Counted from the first letter of the stretch, positions 26,696 to 36,474 are shown. The stretch is 64,000 bases of DNA from Sphingobium sp. TKS (GCF_001563265.1 NZ_CP005084.1:752001-816000), one strand, 5' to 3'. Numbers and translations: made by a program. Notes: generated by a model not told the origin, from the sequence alone.

Positions 26696-27604
26696 ATGGC
26701 CGACACCCAACAGCCCGACTACACGACTTTGACGGTTCAACTGCTGAGCGCTTTTGTTTCGAAGAACAGCGTCTCCAGCGATGAACTTGCTGGTCTCATC
26801 CATGCGACCCGGACGGCCTTGATGACTGATACAGCGCCTGTCGTCGAGGACGCGCCCCAATATGTTCCGGCTGTCAGCATTCGCAAAAGCCTTGCATCCC
26901 GCGAGCATATCATCAGCCTGATCGACGGACGTCCATACAAGACCCTCAAGCGGCATCTCGCGAGCCATGGTCTGACGCCGGACGAATATCGTGCCCGCTA
27001 TGGTCTGCCCCAAAGCTATCCGCTCGTTGCACCGAGCTATTCCGATCAGCGCCGTGAAGTCGCGAACAAGCTGGGCCTGGGCCGGCTCCCCGCCACTGCC
27101 AAGGTGGCGGAGGCCGCACCGGCTGCAAAGGCAGCGGCGCCAGCTTCCAAGCCCGCCACCAGCAAGAAGGCAGACACCAAGGCCGCCGCCGCGCCCGCGA
27201 AGAATAATGCCACTGCCGAACCCGCCAAGACACCGGCAGTTGTGACAGTCAGCGATAAGGTTCCGGCCAAGGCAGCGCCGAAGGTGGTAGCGCCTTCGAC
27301 TTCCAGCAAGGCTCCCGCCAAGACATCGAAGCCCAAGGCGCAAGCGAAGCCCGCAAAGGCGGCTCCTGAAAAGGCGGCAAAACCAGAGGTGAAGGCGAAG
27401 GCGAGCCCGGCCGCCGCGAAGACTGGCAAGAAGCTGGTTGCCGCCAAAGCAGTCCCTGATGCCAAGGCGACGACGCCTGCGGCGGACACAACCAAGTCGG
27501 CACCCAAAGCTGCGCGCAAAAAGCTTGGCATCAAGATTCCCTCGGACGAGCCGACATCATCGGCGAGCGGCGAACCGGCGGCAGCAGTAACCGAAACCGC
27601 ATGA
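26696..27604 (+). CDS. MucR/Ros-like DNA-binding protein with histone-H1-like tail
   Basis: 302 residues. Residues 1-130 match MucR/Ros: TTLTVQLLSAFVSKNSVSSDELAGLI, PAVSIRKSLASREHIISLIDG, YKTLKRHLASHGLTPDEYRARYGLP, YPLVAPSYSDQRREVANKLGLGR. The two zinc cysteines of Ros are replaced (HIISLIDG), as in zinc-free MucR relatives. Residues about 135-302 are an Ala/Lys/Pro-rich low-complexity tail like bacterial H1-type proteins; ordinary MucR ends near 140. AGGAAATGTCCTC precedes ATG 26696. A nucleoid-silencing role for the element is inferred. Confidence 0.85.
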   Translation: MADTQQPDYTTLTVQLLSAFVSKNSVSSDELAGLIHATRTALMTDTAPVVEDAPQYVPAVSIRKSLASREHIISLIDGRPYKTLKRHLASHGLTPDEYRARYGLPQSYPLVAPSYSDQRREVANKLGLGRLPATAKVAEAAPAAKAAAPASKPATSKKADTKAAAAPAKNNATAEPAKTPAVVTVSDKVPAKAAPKVVAPSTSSKAPAKTSKPKAQAKPAKAAPEKAAKPEVKAKASPAAAKTGKKLVAAKAVPDAKATTPAADTTKSAPKAARKKLGIKIPSDEPTSSASGEPAAAVTETA

Positions 27605-27610
27605 GGCTGA

Positions 27611-27649
27611 ATGCCGCCTTCGGCTGTTTCAACGGGTCGAAGGCGGCAT
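27611..27649. terminator. bidirectional terminator hairpin
   Basis: Perfect 12-bp stem ATGCCGCCTTCG / CGAAGGCGGCAT around a 15-nt loop, placed between the convergent MucR-like gene (stop 27604) and the methyltransferase-helicase gene (stop 27678). It lacks a clean T-run. Confidence 0.65.
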
Positions 27650-27677
27650 GATCGGGATGAAATCCGAGCGGCGGCTG

Positions 27678-30600
27678 TCAGGATCGTTCAACGATAATAG
27701 CGTTGAGGATTGTTTCCGCCTTCTCGGGTGGCAGAAATAATCTCGTCTTATACTGGATGATTTCACTGAACGCGCCGCGCGCCTTCAGCCATTCCCTGTC
27801 ATGAGGCTGGAAGTCCCGTATCTCTATTCTGCGACTGCCGTTGACGATCGACGATATCAGTCTCGCCCCGCCAAGGCCGGGGACAAAAGCCCCCTCTCCA
27901 TTTTGCGCCGCGGCAATCAATTCTTCAGCGCTCAGCTTCATGGCCCGTTCAAGCCCAAACGCCGATTGCAACTTGTCGAGGGCCGATGGCCTGATGATAC
28001 GGCCCAGCACCGATAATCCCGTGCCATCGTCGATCCGCCAGACACGAACGTCGTCTTGCGGCAATTTGTGCCATACAGGTAACAGCAGACCGGTAGCGAC
28101 GCTGATGGTTTCCACGTCGAGCCGTGCCTCGGTCTCAGCGACTTCAGCATCCCAGAGGTCCTTGAACGTCGGGCGGCTGATCACGGTCCAGTGGCTATGC
28201 CCAAGCGCTGCGATTTCCATGCGTGATGTACCGGTCGGCCGGACCAGCTGGCACATGGCAATGGGCCGCCCGTCCTCGTCCGTGATCGACCAGGATGGCA
28301 CGCGCAAGGCGACGCGACCGGACCGACCGTTGCGCAGAAAGGCGATGTCGCGGGTCTCTTCCCAGAGATGCATGAGGCGGTTCCAACTGGTCGCGTGCGG
28401 ACGCAAATGGAGTTCCAGGCGCATGAGCTTTGTTTCCGCGCCCGTCACCGGATCGGTCCGAAGGACCTGATCCGACAAGGTGACGATCTTCTCCGCACGG
28501 ATCGTTTCGACGCCAAGATCCAAGGTGCCCGCCTCACGCGCAGCGTCCACGCGGGCCTGGATGAGGCCCATATATTCTTCGAAGATGGCGTTCTGGGTCG
28601 CGATCCGCAGAGCCAGGATGCGATTAAGCCAGCGCTGGATCGGCGGGAGCCGTTCGAGCAATGCGCCGCCATCGTCGACAAGCTTGAGACCGGTCATGTC
28701 CATGAAGTCGTTGAGGGTGACACTGGCGAGCTTTCCCGCGCCCAGCAGATGATACCATTGCGTCAGCGCTTCGCGCGCATAATCGCTTTCGAGATTGTCG
28801 GCCGGATCGAAGAGATTTTGTCCACCGGTCTGACGCTGGCCGCGCGTCAAAGCGCCCAGGCTGTCGAGGCGCCGGGCAATCGTGCTGATAAAACGCCGCT
28901 CGCCTTTGCAGTCGGTCGTCACCGGCCGGAACACCGGTGGAAACGCCTGGTTGGTACGGTGCGTGCGCCCCAGGCCCTGGATCGCAACGTCCGCGCGCCA
29001 GCCCGGTTCGAGCAGGAAATGAATGCGGCGCTTGTGCGCGCTCTTGCAGGCAAGATCGGCATGATAGGATCGGCCGGTCGACCCGGCGTCGCTGAAGACC
29101 AGGATCGACTTGATCCCATCCATGAAAGCCCGCGTTTCCGCAATATTGGCGCGGGCACTGCGGCGCTCGACCTTCTGGCGGCCATGGCTGTCGATGACTA
29201 TGCGTCGTGAGCGGCCTGTTACCTCGGCGACCATATTGGTCCCGAAATGCGCGATCATGGCATCGAGCGCGGCGGGCACAGCCGGCAGGGAGCATAGTTC
29301 CTCGATCAGGGCTTCACGCGCCGCGATCGCCTCCTGGCAGTGAACCGGCCGCCCCTCGGAATCGGCCATAGGCTCCGATCGCATGCTGTCGTCGCTCGCG
29401 CGGAAGACCCGCATCTGGCGCGTGGGGAAGGCGGATGTGAGATAGTCGATAAGGATCTGAAGCGGTGACAAATCCAGATCCAGCGTAGCGCGTTCTTCCG
29501 CCGACAGGCCCGCAAGACGACGATCCAATATAGCTTCCGCAGTGGTGACGAGTTGGACGACGACCGCGTGCCCTGCGGCGATCTCGGCCTCGAACGCCTT
29601 GATCGCCGTGGGCATCTTCATGGAGATCAGCAGCTGCGAAAAGAAGCGTTGCTTGGCGCTCTCAAACCGGCTGAGCGCCGCCCCCTTGGCCTGGGCGTTG
29701 AGGGTCGCACCCGACATGCGGTCGACGATGTTGGAGGCTTCCAGGACTTTCTGGAGTCCGCGATGGACGATCGCCCAGCTATCCGCGTAAGCGTCGTAGA
29801 TCGCAATCTGATCTGCGGTCAGCTTATGTTCGAGCGGCTCATATTCGACGCCGGCGAAACTCAATGCCCGGGCGGTATAATGCCCCATGGCTTTCAAGTC
29901 GCGGGCCACGATTTCCATGGCGGCAATGCCGCCGTCGTCCATGGCAGCCATGAAGGCATTGCGATCGGTAAAGGCGGTGCCCGGTCCCCACAGACCAAGC
30001 CGCGAGGCATAGCTCAGATTTTCAGGCTTGGTGGCGCCGGTCGCCGAGACATAGGCGATGCGTGCGCGGGGGAGCGCATTTTGGAGCCGGACGCCAGCCA
30101 GGCCCTGGTCCGAGCCCTTTGCGGTCCCGAAATCATTTTCGGTCCCGGCGGCATTGCCCATGGCGTGGGACTCATCGAACAGGATGACCCCCTCGAAATC
30201 CGATCCGGTCCATTGAAGGATCTGTTGCAGGCGGGTGGCGGTCTCATGGCGCGCGGAGCGCAACGTTGCATAGGTGAGGAAGAGAATGCCCGAAGCCATG
30301 CTGATCGGCTGCCCGATGGGGAAAGCGTCCAGGGGCTGGATATCGATGGGAAGGCCGCCAAGGGCGCTCCAGTCCCGGCGCGCATCCTCGAGCAGGGCTG
30401 CGCTCCGCGATATCCAGATGGCGCGGCGATTGCCCCTGTTCCACTGGTCGAGGATGCAGCCGGCACCCTCCCGGCCCTTGCCGACGCCCGTACCGTCGCC
30501 GATGAAATAGCCGGAGCGGTAGAACCGCCCCTGCGCATCCTCATGAAGCTGGTCGCCGGCGCTATTTGGGGTGAATGTGCCAGGCAGGTCCCTCGCAAAA

Positions 30601-31973
30601 GCTTCACCGGCGTGGATGATTGTTTCGAGCTGCGCCTCGGACAGCTGCGTCCGGGCGCTGCGCTGAAGCATCGGCCGCCAGTTCGGCGCGGGCGGCAGGA
30701 CCGACGCCATGGCCATGGATTCGACAAGCTGGTCGGGATGCCGCGTTGCCCCCTCAATTGTCATCCGGGCAAGCCGCCAGGGCGTATAGAGCCCAACCGG
30801 CTCACCGGGCGGCACGGGCTCGTCCAGGATCTGATAATCTAAGGGTTCCGGATCATCCTTCTCGTCAGGCCATCGCGCCGGTGGAGCAAGGCGCGGCGAT
30901 GCAAGCGCACTGAAAAGCGGCGACGGGGCAGCGCCGCGTGGCGGCCGAGTCCGGAATCTTGCCACGGGCGCGGATGGTTCAGGTAGTGAAGAGCCGTCCA
31001 GCCTTGGCGGCAGTGCCAGGACAGGGGCCAGCGCCGCGCGGATATCGGGCGCGCAATGACAGGTTGCAGACCCCGTCCAACCCTTGTCGAACAGGAGCAG
31101 GCGGACGGCGATGCTCGTCCCGTGTTTGGCATAGGGCGATCCCAATATCGTGATCTCGGCGCGGGGCGGCACTACCTCTGCCACCGAAGCATAAGCCGCC
31201 GCGCCGCTGCCATCGGCGGCAAAGGTTGAAGGCATGATCGCAACGCAGCGTCCACCTGGCGCCAGGCGCAATAGTGCCGAACGCAGATGGCGGGCGCCGC
31301 CATGTCGGTCCCGGCCCCTGCCCTCGCTGCGGCTGAAAGGCGGATTGATGAGGATGACGGAGGGACTGATGTCCACCGGCAAATGGTCATGGATGAATTC
31401 AGCGTCATGGGTGGTGACTGCCTGCCCCATGACAAGCGCGAGCAGCGCGGCGCGGGCCGGATCGCGTTCGTTGAGCGTGATTTGCGCTGGTGCCGCCCCG
31501 CAATGGGCCAGCAGCATGCCTGTGCCGGCCGAAGGCTCCAGGAGGCGATCATCGGTGCCGATCCGGGCCGCCTGGTTGACGAGCCAGGAGAGGGCAAGCG
31601 GCGTGCTGAACTGCTGCATCGCCACCTGATGTTCGGACCGATAGCTGTGGGTCGGAAGCCGGTCCTGGAGGAACAGCAGATCGTCAAATCGCGCTTCAGC
31701 CGTCCGGCTTTCCGCTTCGCTGGCCCCGCTCTCGCGAAGGAAAAGGACCTGAGCGGCTTCGAGTGCGTCATAGGCGTCACGCATCGACCAGTCGCCCCAT
31801 GCATCGCTGGTTCCAAAGCTTTGCGTCATCAGCCGCTTGAGCGTCTGACGGCTGGGCGGCCGGGAGGCCGCCAGCAATGCGGACACGGCTTGGGCAACGT
31901 CGAATAGCTGCCGGACCTTTTGAGGCACATCTGCATCGGGCGCCTCGACGGGCGCGAAGAGTGGAAGGGTCAT
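27678..31973 (-). CDS. N6-methyltransferase / strawberry-notch helicase fusion
   Basis: 1431 residues. An N-terminal methyltransferase-like region has motif I LLEPSAGTGML (144-154) and catalytic-type NPPF (210-213). A superfamily 2 helicase of the strawberry-notch (SNO) class follows: nucleotide loop GDGTGVGKGR near 490, DESH box ILFDESHAMGN near 597, VSATGATKPENL near 640, and C-terminal helicase motif QGLGRTHRTNQ near 990. Order and size recall phage P1 DarB-like antirestriction proteins; the role here is inferred. AGGAAAATTTC before ATG 31973 sets the start. Co-directional with parB. Confidence 0.9.
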   Translation of the reverse strand: MTLPLFAPVEAPDADVPQKVRQLFDVAQAVSALLAASRPPSRQTLKRLMTQSFGTSDAWGDWSMRDAYDALEAAQVLFLRESGASEAESRTAEARFDDLLFLQDRLPTHSYRSEHQVAMQQFSTPLALSWLVNQAARIGTDDRLLEPSAGTGMLLAHCGAAPAQITLNERDPARAALLALVMGQAVTTHDAEFIHDHLPVDISPSVILINPPFSRSEGRGRDRHGGARHLRSALLRLAPGGRCVAIMPSTFAADGSGAAAYASVAEVVPPRAEITILGSPYAKHGTSIAVRLLLFDKGWTGSATCHCAPDIRAALAPVLALPPRLDGSSLPEPSAPVARFRTRPPRGAAPSPLFSALASPRLAPPARWPDEKDDPEPLDYQILDEPVPPGEPVGLYTPWRLARMTIEGATRHPDQLVESMAMASVLPPAPNWRPMLQRSARTQLSEAQLETIIHAGEAFARDLPGTFTPNSAGDQLHEDAQGRFYRSGYFIGDGTGVGKGREGAGCILDQWNRGNRRAIWISRSAALLEDARRDWSALGGLPIDIQPLDAFPIGQPISMASGILFLTYATLRSARHETATRLQQILQWTGSDFEGVILFDESHAMGNAAGTENDFGTAKGSDQGLAGVRLQNALPRARIAYVSATGATKPENLSYASRLGLWGPGTAFTDRNAFMAAMDDGGIAAMEIVARDLKAMGHYTARALSFAGVEYEPLEHKLTADQIAIYDAYADSWAIVHRGLQKVLEASNIVDRMSGATLNAQAKGAALSRFESAKQRFFSQLLISMKMPTAIKAFEAEIAAGHAVVVQLVTTAEAILDRRLAGLSAEERATLDLDLSPLQILIDYLTSAFPTRQMRVFRASDDSMRSEPMADSEGRPVHCQEAIAAREALIEELCSLPAVPAALDAMIAHFGTNMVAEVTGRSRRIVIDSHGRQKVERRSARANIAETRAFMDGIKSILVFSDAGSTGRSYHADLACKSAHKRRIHFLLEPGWRADVAIQGLGRTHRTNQAFPPVFRPVTTDCKGERRFISTIARRLDSLGALTRGQRQTGGQNLFDPADNLESDYAREALTQWYHLLGAGKLASVTLNDFMDMTGLKLVDDGGALLERLPPIQRWLNRILALRIATQNAIFEEYMGLIQARVDAAREAGTLDLGVETIRAEKIVTLSDQVLRTDPVTGAETKLMRLELHLRPHATSWNRLMHLWEETRDIAFLRNGRSGRVALRVPSWSITDEDGRPIAMCQLVRPTGTSRMEIAALGHSHWTVISRPTFKDLWDAEVAETEARLDVETISVATGLLLPVWHKLPQDDVRVWRIDDGTGLSVLGRIIRPSALDKLQSAFGLERAMKLSAEELIAAAQNGEGAFVPGLGGARLISSIVNGSRRIEIRDFQPHDREWLKARGAFSEIIQYKTRLFLPPEKAETILNAIIVERS

Positions 31974-32104
31974 GAAATTTTCCTGGCTGGGGACCGGTTC
32001 GGTCGGTCGGCATCCACCTGCGCCGGACATGCGACCGGACAGGGCGGATGCAAAAAGGGGCCGCAGCGCAAGGCGACAGCCCCAAGGATGATCAATGCAG
32101 GCTG

Positions 32105-34123
32105 TCAGGCTGCCTGGGCGATGTCGTCGTTCTCAGCCGGGGGCAGCACTTGCGCATCCGCGGCAATATCTTCACCGCTTGCGCCCGGTTCGATGTCGTC
32201 TTCATCCGGCTCAACCGGCGGGCTGAAGCGCATTGCGTCGGGCAGCCAGGCCAACGCCTTTTCCTTGAGGTCAGCCTCGATGATCAGCGCGCCGGAGAAA
32301 AGCTTTTCGGCCGACAAGGCGAGATCATGCTTTTTCGAGGCGCTGTAACGGCTGCTGAGTTCAATCCCGCCAATCCCCTCGAACTCCGACAGGATCGACG
32401 CCTTGCTGATCCGGTCGAAATAGTTGTTCGCGGTGGGCCGCCACCATGAAGCGACGTCGATTTCCAGTTTCTGACCCAGGTGATCGATAAAGTGACTCCC
32501 GGATTGACCAGCAGGAACGGCCTGCATCGTACGGGCAATCAACCAGCCGAACCAGGCGGCTCGGGCTTCCTCAGCAAGCGCGCAAAAGGCGTCATAGCGT
32601 TCCCGCTCATCGGTAGGTTCGGTCCAGCTGCGATCAAGGCTGGCGTCGCACTTCATCCACTCCTCGGCTGCCGATGTCCCACTCTTATAGTCGGTGAGCC
32701 GGGAAAAAGGCGCATTGGCACGCAACTCGGTGGCAAGATCACTGGTCCGATATTTCCGGGTCGCAGCGTCAGCCATATAGAAGGTGGCGAGATCGAGCGC
32801 GAAGCGGGGATCGCTGGCGACATGGATACGGAGCAGCTCGGCCTTCATCTCAGCCAGTTCCTCGGCCAGACGCTGGCTGATGCGAGGCTTGGCCGAAACC
32901 TCTTCATCCGATGCGGCCTCTTCCTCCGCATCCTCGCCGGATGGCTCTTCCTCCTCATCGACAGGCTCGGCCGACGGGGCGATGTAGAGCTGCTCATGGA
33001 TGCGCGGCTGCCCGTCCTGCCCGATCACAACATAGGCCAGAGCGGAGGCCTTCTGTTCTTCGGTCAGAATCGGCGCGCGTTGCTGGATCGCCTCATATTC
33101 CGCATTCAGCCGATCATAACGTGCCTCGGCCTCTTCCTCGCTTTCGTCGGTGTCGGCGGGATTTTCGAAGCCTTCAAGTTCCGTTTCGATGTCGGCCAGA
33201 CGCTGTTCCTGCTCCTGCGTCAGCGGCGGTTGCTCACCATCGACAGGCTTCAGACCCCAGGTGGCGCTATAAGCGATATGGGTGGTCGGCACGACGCGGA
33301 TTTCTCCAAAGCCTTCCCGTTCCTGGATCGCCTCGGCGGCCTGCGCCAACTTGTCACTCGCAATTTGGCTGAGCAGATCGCCATCGATCCACATCTCGGT
33401 GGCGTTGTCGGTGAAGAGATCGCTGTCGATCCGGCCACCAGCGGCGAGATAGGCCTCGCGTCCGACGAGTAGGGCTTTGGGATCGCTGCCCCGATAGCTG
33501 CCCTGTGCCAGCTGACGCCGAATCTCGCTCACATTGGCGCGGTAATAGCCCTGGCCCAGCTCTTCGAAGACGTTCGCTTGGCGCGCGGGATCGGGGCTAC
33601 TGCCATAAGCCATGGCCACCTCGATGCTGATTTCACCATCGCGCAGTGCGTCAAACACGCAGGGCGCCAGATCAGCGAGGCGAAGCCGGCCAAGCACGAA
33701 ACGCTCGGTCAACCCGAACCGTTTGGCGATCTCGGCCGGCGTCTTGCCCTCGGTCTGGACGATATCCTGAAAGGCCTGGCAGGTGTCCGCAGGCGACATG
33801 CTTAACTTGAAGAAATTCTCTTCAAGGCTGGTCGCGATCGCATCCTTGGCTTCGCGAAGGACGAGGACGGGAACCTGATAATCCGCCGCGAAGATGCCCT
33901 TTTCGATCAGGCGATGGACTGCGTCGAGGCGTCGGCCGCCCGCAGCGATGCGGTAATGGCCCTTCTTGCGGGAGACGGGCAGGCCGATGAGATTCTGCCT
34001 TATGCCCTTGGCAGCGATATTGGCTTCGAGCTGAGCATCGGCGACGGGGTCGCTGGCCTTGCGGACGTTAGACGGCGATTTGGTAAGGTTCGCTGCGGGA
34101 ACGAGTATAGGAAGCTGGTTCAT
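32105..34123 (-). CDS. ParB/RepB-family protein, no ParA partner seen
   Basis: 672 residues, much longer than standard ParB (about 300). The N-terminal domain has SPSNVRK, GIRQNLIGLP, YRIAAGGRRLDAV and SLEENFFKLSMSPADTCQAF (CTP-binding ParB motifs); the helix-turn-helix is TPAEIAKRFGLTERFVLGRLRLA. The middle (about 320-440) is strongly acidic and disordered; the C-terminal part is unassigned. AGGAGAACTATTCC precedes ATG 34123. It may act in partition, stability or regulation; no parA is in the window. Confidence 0.88.
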   Translation of the reverse strand: MNQLPILVPAANLTKSPSNVRKASDPVADAQLEANIAAKGIRQNLIGLPVSRKKGHYRIAAGGRRLDAVHRLIEKGIFAADYQVPVLVLREAKDAIATSLEENFFKLSMSPADTCQAFQDIVQTEGKTPAEIAKRFGLTERFVLGRLRLADLAPCVFDALRDGEISIEVAMAYGSSPDPARQANVFEELGQGYYRANVSEIRRQLAQGSYRGSDPKALLVGREAYLAAGGRIDSDLFTDNATEMWIDGDLLSQIASDKLAQAAEAIQEREGFGEIRVVPTTHIAYSATWGLKPVDGEQPPLTQEQEQRLADIETELEGFENPADTDESEEEAEARYDRLNAEYEAIQQRAPILTEEQKASALAYVVIGQDGQPRIHEQLYIAPSAEPVDEEEEPSGEDAEEEAASDEEVSAKPRISQRLAEELAEMKAELLRIHVASDPRFALDLATFYMADAATRKYRTSDLATELRANAPFSRLTDYKSGTSAAEEWMKCDASLDRSWTEPTDERERYDAFCALAEEARAAWFGWLIARTMQAVPAGQSGSHFIDHLGQKLEIDVASWWRPTANNYFDRISKASILSEFEGIGGIELSSRYSASKKHDLALSAEKLFSGALIIEADLKEKALAWLPDAMRFSPPVEPDEDDIEPGASGEDIAADAQVLPPAENDDIAQAA

Positions 34124-34155
34124 GGAATAGTTCTCCTGGCGAGGGAACCTGACCA

Positions 34156-35052
34156 TCAGGCCCCCTCTCGCCACCAGTACCTCCCCCACTTCCCTTCCAT
34201 CTTGTGGACATCGTTCCAGTCGTTCATGCCCATGGGCGGCCAGATCGTCTGTACCATTCGGCCAGGGTCTTGATAGGCGATAAGGGCTTTGGCCGCGCTC
34301 AATTGCCCGGCCCGATCATTGTCGGGAAGCAGGATGAGGCGCGTCACCCGAGAGGGCAGCGCGATATTATGGAGACGTTCGCTGCCCAGCGTTGCCCAGA
34401 CGGGGATGTCGAGCAGGGCCATGGCCGAGATTGCAGTCTCGATGCCCTCTGCCAAGCCGAGCGTATCCGTCGCTGGAGCCAACATGACCGCCCCCTGTCG
34501 CGGTCCTCCTAGCATCTGCCGCGGATTGATCAGATCAGGTGCGAGACAGCCAGAATGCGGGTCGAGGAAAGTCCGGTGGACGGCAACGAAGCGGCTGCGG
34601 TCGTGCAGGGCTGTGATGATAGCCGGCCTGAATGTGCATGATTGTTCCCTGCCGAGGGGTGTTCGGGGATGGAACCGCAGGGAGCAGGGAGCCGCCTGGA
34701 TTGCGCGGCTGCGGAGATAATTTTCCCCGATCGTTCCAGCGAGGGGCATGCTGGACTGCCAGAGATCATGCGCGCGCTGCAGATTCCAGGATGAGGGCCG
34801 CGACCGGGTCGGCGAAGGGATGGCTATCGATTGTAGGGTGCCGCGATCAATAGCCCGGACGATCCGCAGCACGTCTCTCGTGTCGCAGCCAGCGAAACAT
34901 TTGAACAGAAGCGCTCTCTCGCCGACCCGCACGGATAGGCTGGGCGTATGGTCATCATGTGCGGGGCAGCGGCACATTCCACCTTGTGGTGTCCATATTC
35001 CACCCAGCTTCTCGACGATCCTGCGCCCTTGCGCGTCCAGCAGCGAAACCAT
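34156..35052 (-). CDS. CHC2 zinc finger / Toprim primase-like protein
   Basis: 298 residues. The N-terminal CHC2-type finger reads CRCPAHDDHTPSLSVRV...LLFKCFAGCD (Cys/His ligands). The C-terminal Toprim half has LAEGIETAISAMAL and LILLPDNDRAG (metal-binding D-x-D). This is the layout of primase-like proteins carried on plasmids and ICEs, probably priming the transferred strand. ATG 35052 is preceded by an in-frame GTG; no clear ribosome site is present, and it follows the upstream stop by 6 bases, so coupling is likely. Confidence 0.85.
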   Translation of the reverse strand: MVSLLDAQGRRIVEKLGGIWTPQGGMCRCPAHDDHTPSLSVRVGERALLFKCFAGCDTRDVLRIVRAIDRGTLQSIAIPSPTRSRPSSWNLQRAHDLWQSSMPLAGTIGENYLRSRAIQAAPCSLRFHPRTPLGREQSCTFRPAIITALHDRSRFVAVHRTFLDPHSGCLAPDLINPRQMLGGPRQGAVMLAPATDTLGLAEGIETAISAMALLDIPVWATLGSERLHNIALPSRVTRLILLPDNDRAGQLSAAKALIAYQDPGRMVQTIWPPMGMNDWNDVHKMEGKWGRYWWREGA

Positions 35053-35058
35053 CACAGG

Positions 35059-35538
35059 TCAGCCGGGAAAATCCATGCCCTCATGCGCAGACGACTGCGC
35101 AACGGTGCGGATCGCACGCCGCAGGTGCATGCGTATTTTCCAGCGAGGGATCGCAAATCGCTCGGTGATTGCATCGACTCCCATGCCATGATGCACCCGA
35201 AGAGCGAGTATCGCCGCAGTCAGCGGAGGCATGGCATCAACCGCCGACTTCAGCACTGGGTCCAAAGGCCGTTCTAATCCGGTTTCTTCCTTCACCCTCC
35301 GACACATTGGGTCGCTCCTAACGAATGGAAGGTCTTCGGGATCGTGGGCGCAGACTCGGTCACAGGGATCCGTCAGCACCGATCGCGGCCCATTTTGATC
35401 ATGCCGATTGTGACTTGCGGCGGTTGCAAGATAGACCCTGATCGCCCGCGCTACCGCAGCGTCGCTACCAGAGCCGCGACGCCAGGGACGGACCGACATC
35501 AGACCACGCAATGCCTGAAAACCCAGCCACCATCTCAT
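35059..35538 (-). CDS. sigma-70 region 4-like helix-turn-helix protein
   Basis: The C-terminal about 60 residues (AVDAMPPLTAAILALRVHHG, then VDAITERFAIPRWKIRMHLRRAIRTV) look like sigma factor region 4 without region 2, so it is probably an accessory DNA-binding protein and not a sigma factor. Two starts are possible: ATG 35538 (GGAG six bases upstream, 159 residues, chosen because codon use upstream stays coding-like) or ATG 35307 (AGGAG eight bases upstream, 82 residues). It precedes the Toprim gene in one operon. Confidence 0.65.
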   Translation of the reverse strand: MRWWLGFQALRGLMSVRPWRRGSGSDAAVARAIRVYLATAASHNRHDQNGPRSVLTDPCDRVCAHDPEDLPFVRSDPMCRRVKEETGLERPLDPVLKSAVDAMPPLTAAILALRVHHGMGVDAITERFAIPRWKIRMHLRRAIRTVAQSSAHEGMDFPG

Positions 35539-35819
35539 GGGAATCTCCGAGTTGAAGGAACGAGTGCAACCCAATGGCCGCATCACTCCCCCTCCCCCTT
35601 TCCTTCCCATGGCTGGGCGGTATCCAGATTCCTAGATCATGTCGGCCATCGGCCTCGCGTATCCCACACCATGGCGGAAGAATTTGGCAGGCCCGTTCTG
35701 CGCCCATTCTCCGTTGCTTTTGTGTTTCAGTTTCATGACACTGCAGCCATGCGACACCGACCGCGCATGGATGTCCGGGGCGAATTCGAGACGGTCAGGA
35801 TGTGGAGGTAGTGACGAAC

Positions 35820-36410
35820 ATGCCGCTCGACCCTGACGCGATCGACTGGGAGCCTCATCGAGAGCAACTCGAACGCTTTAACAACCTTGAGCGCGAAGTG
35901 CTTAAAAGGTCCGGGCATGGATTTAGCGCGAAGCAAATCGCCAAGCAGGTCGGCACTAGCCAAAACATGGTCACCAAGGCGATCTTCACAGGACGCACGC
36001 GCCTGGGCGGCCAATATTCAAAAGCTGAAGCGGGACGCATTGTGATTGCCTGGGAAGCTGCCATGGAGGCGGCCAAGAAAGCGGCCGAAGAAGGGGTACA
36101 TTCTTTATACCCCCAAAAATTATACCTTCCGCAGCGCGATGATTTCGGACCAGATGAACCCGCTGATGTCCAAGCGGATGCACAGATTCCACATGCAGAG
36201 CCACCGGCGTTGGAACAGGATGCTTTGTCCAGCTTCCTCCGCCGTCTGGCCCGTCGGAACATTTTGATGCTCCGCACAAGCGGGAGGCAAGATAATGACC
36301 TGAAGCTATTATTGACCCTGGCCGTCATTGCGGCCGTTGCCGTCCTCGCTCTTGTCATGGCAGGGTCGGCCGCTTCGCTGCTTACAGCGCTCAATAGCGC
36401 ATATACTTAA
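35820..36410 (+). CDS. helix-turn-helix protein with C-terminal membrane anchor
   Basis: 196 residues. The N-terminal LERFNNLEREVLKRSGHGFSAKQIAKQVGTSQNMVTKAI is a LuxR/sigma-4-like HTH. A charged, proline-containing linker follows (about 85-160). The end LKLLLTLAVIAAVAVLALVMAGSAASLL is one membrane segment with almost nothing after it, making a tail-anchored regulator with DNA-binding domain in the cytosol. GGAGG eleven bases before ATG 35820. First gene of a plus-strand run to 38371. Confidence 0.75.
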   Translation: MPLDPDAIDWEPHREQLERFNNLEREVLKRSGHGFSAKQIAKQVGTSQNMVTKAIFTGRTRLGGQYSKAEAGRIVIAWEAAMEAAKKAAEEGVHSLYPQKLYLPQRDDFGPDEPADVQADAQIPHAEPPALEQDALSSFLRRLARRNILMLRTSGRQDNDLKLLLTLAVIAAVAVLALVMAGSAASLLTALNSAYT

Positions 36411-36474
36411 GGCAGCCTTTTCCACATCGTCAAATGCAACGACCCGCTCCGTCCGGACGCGGGAAGGAGAAATC

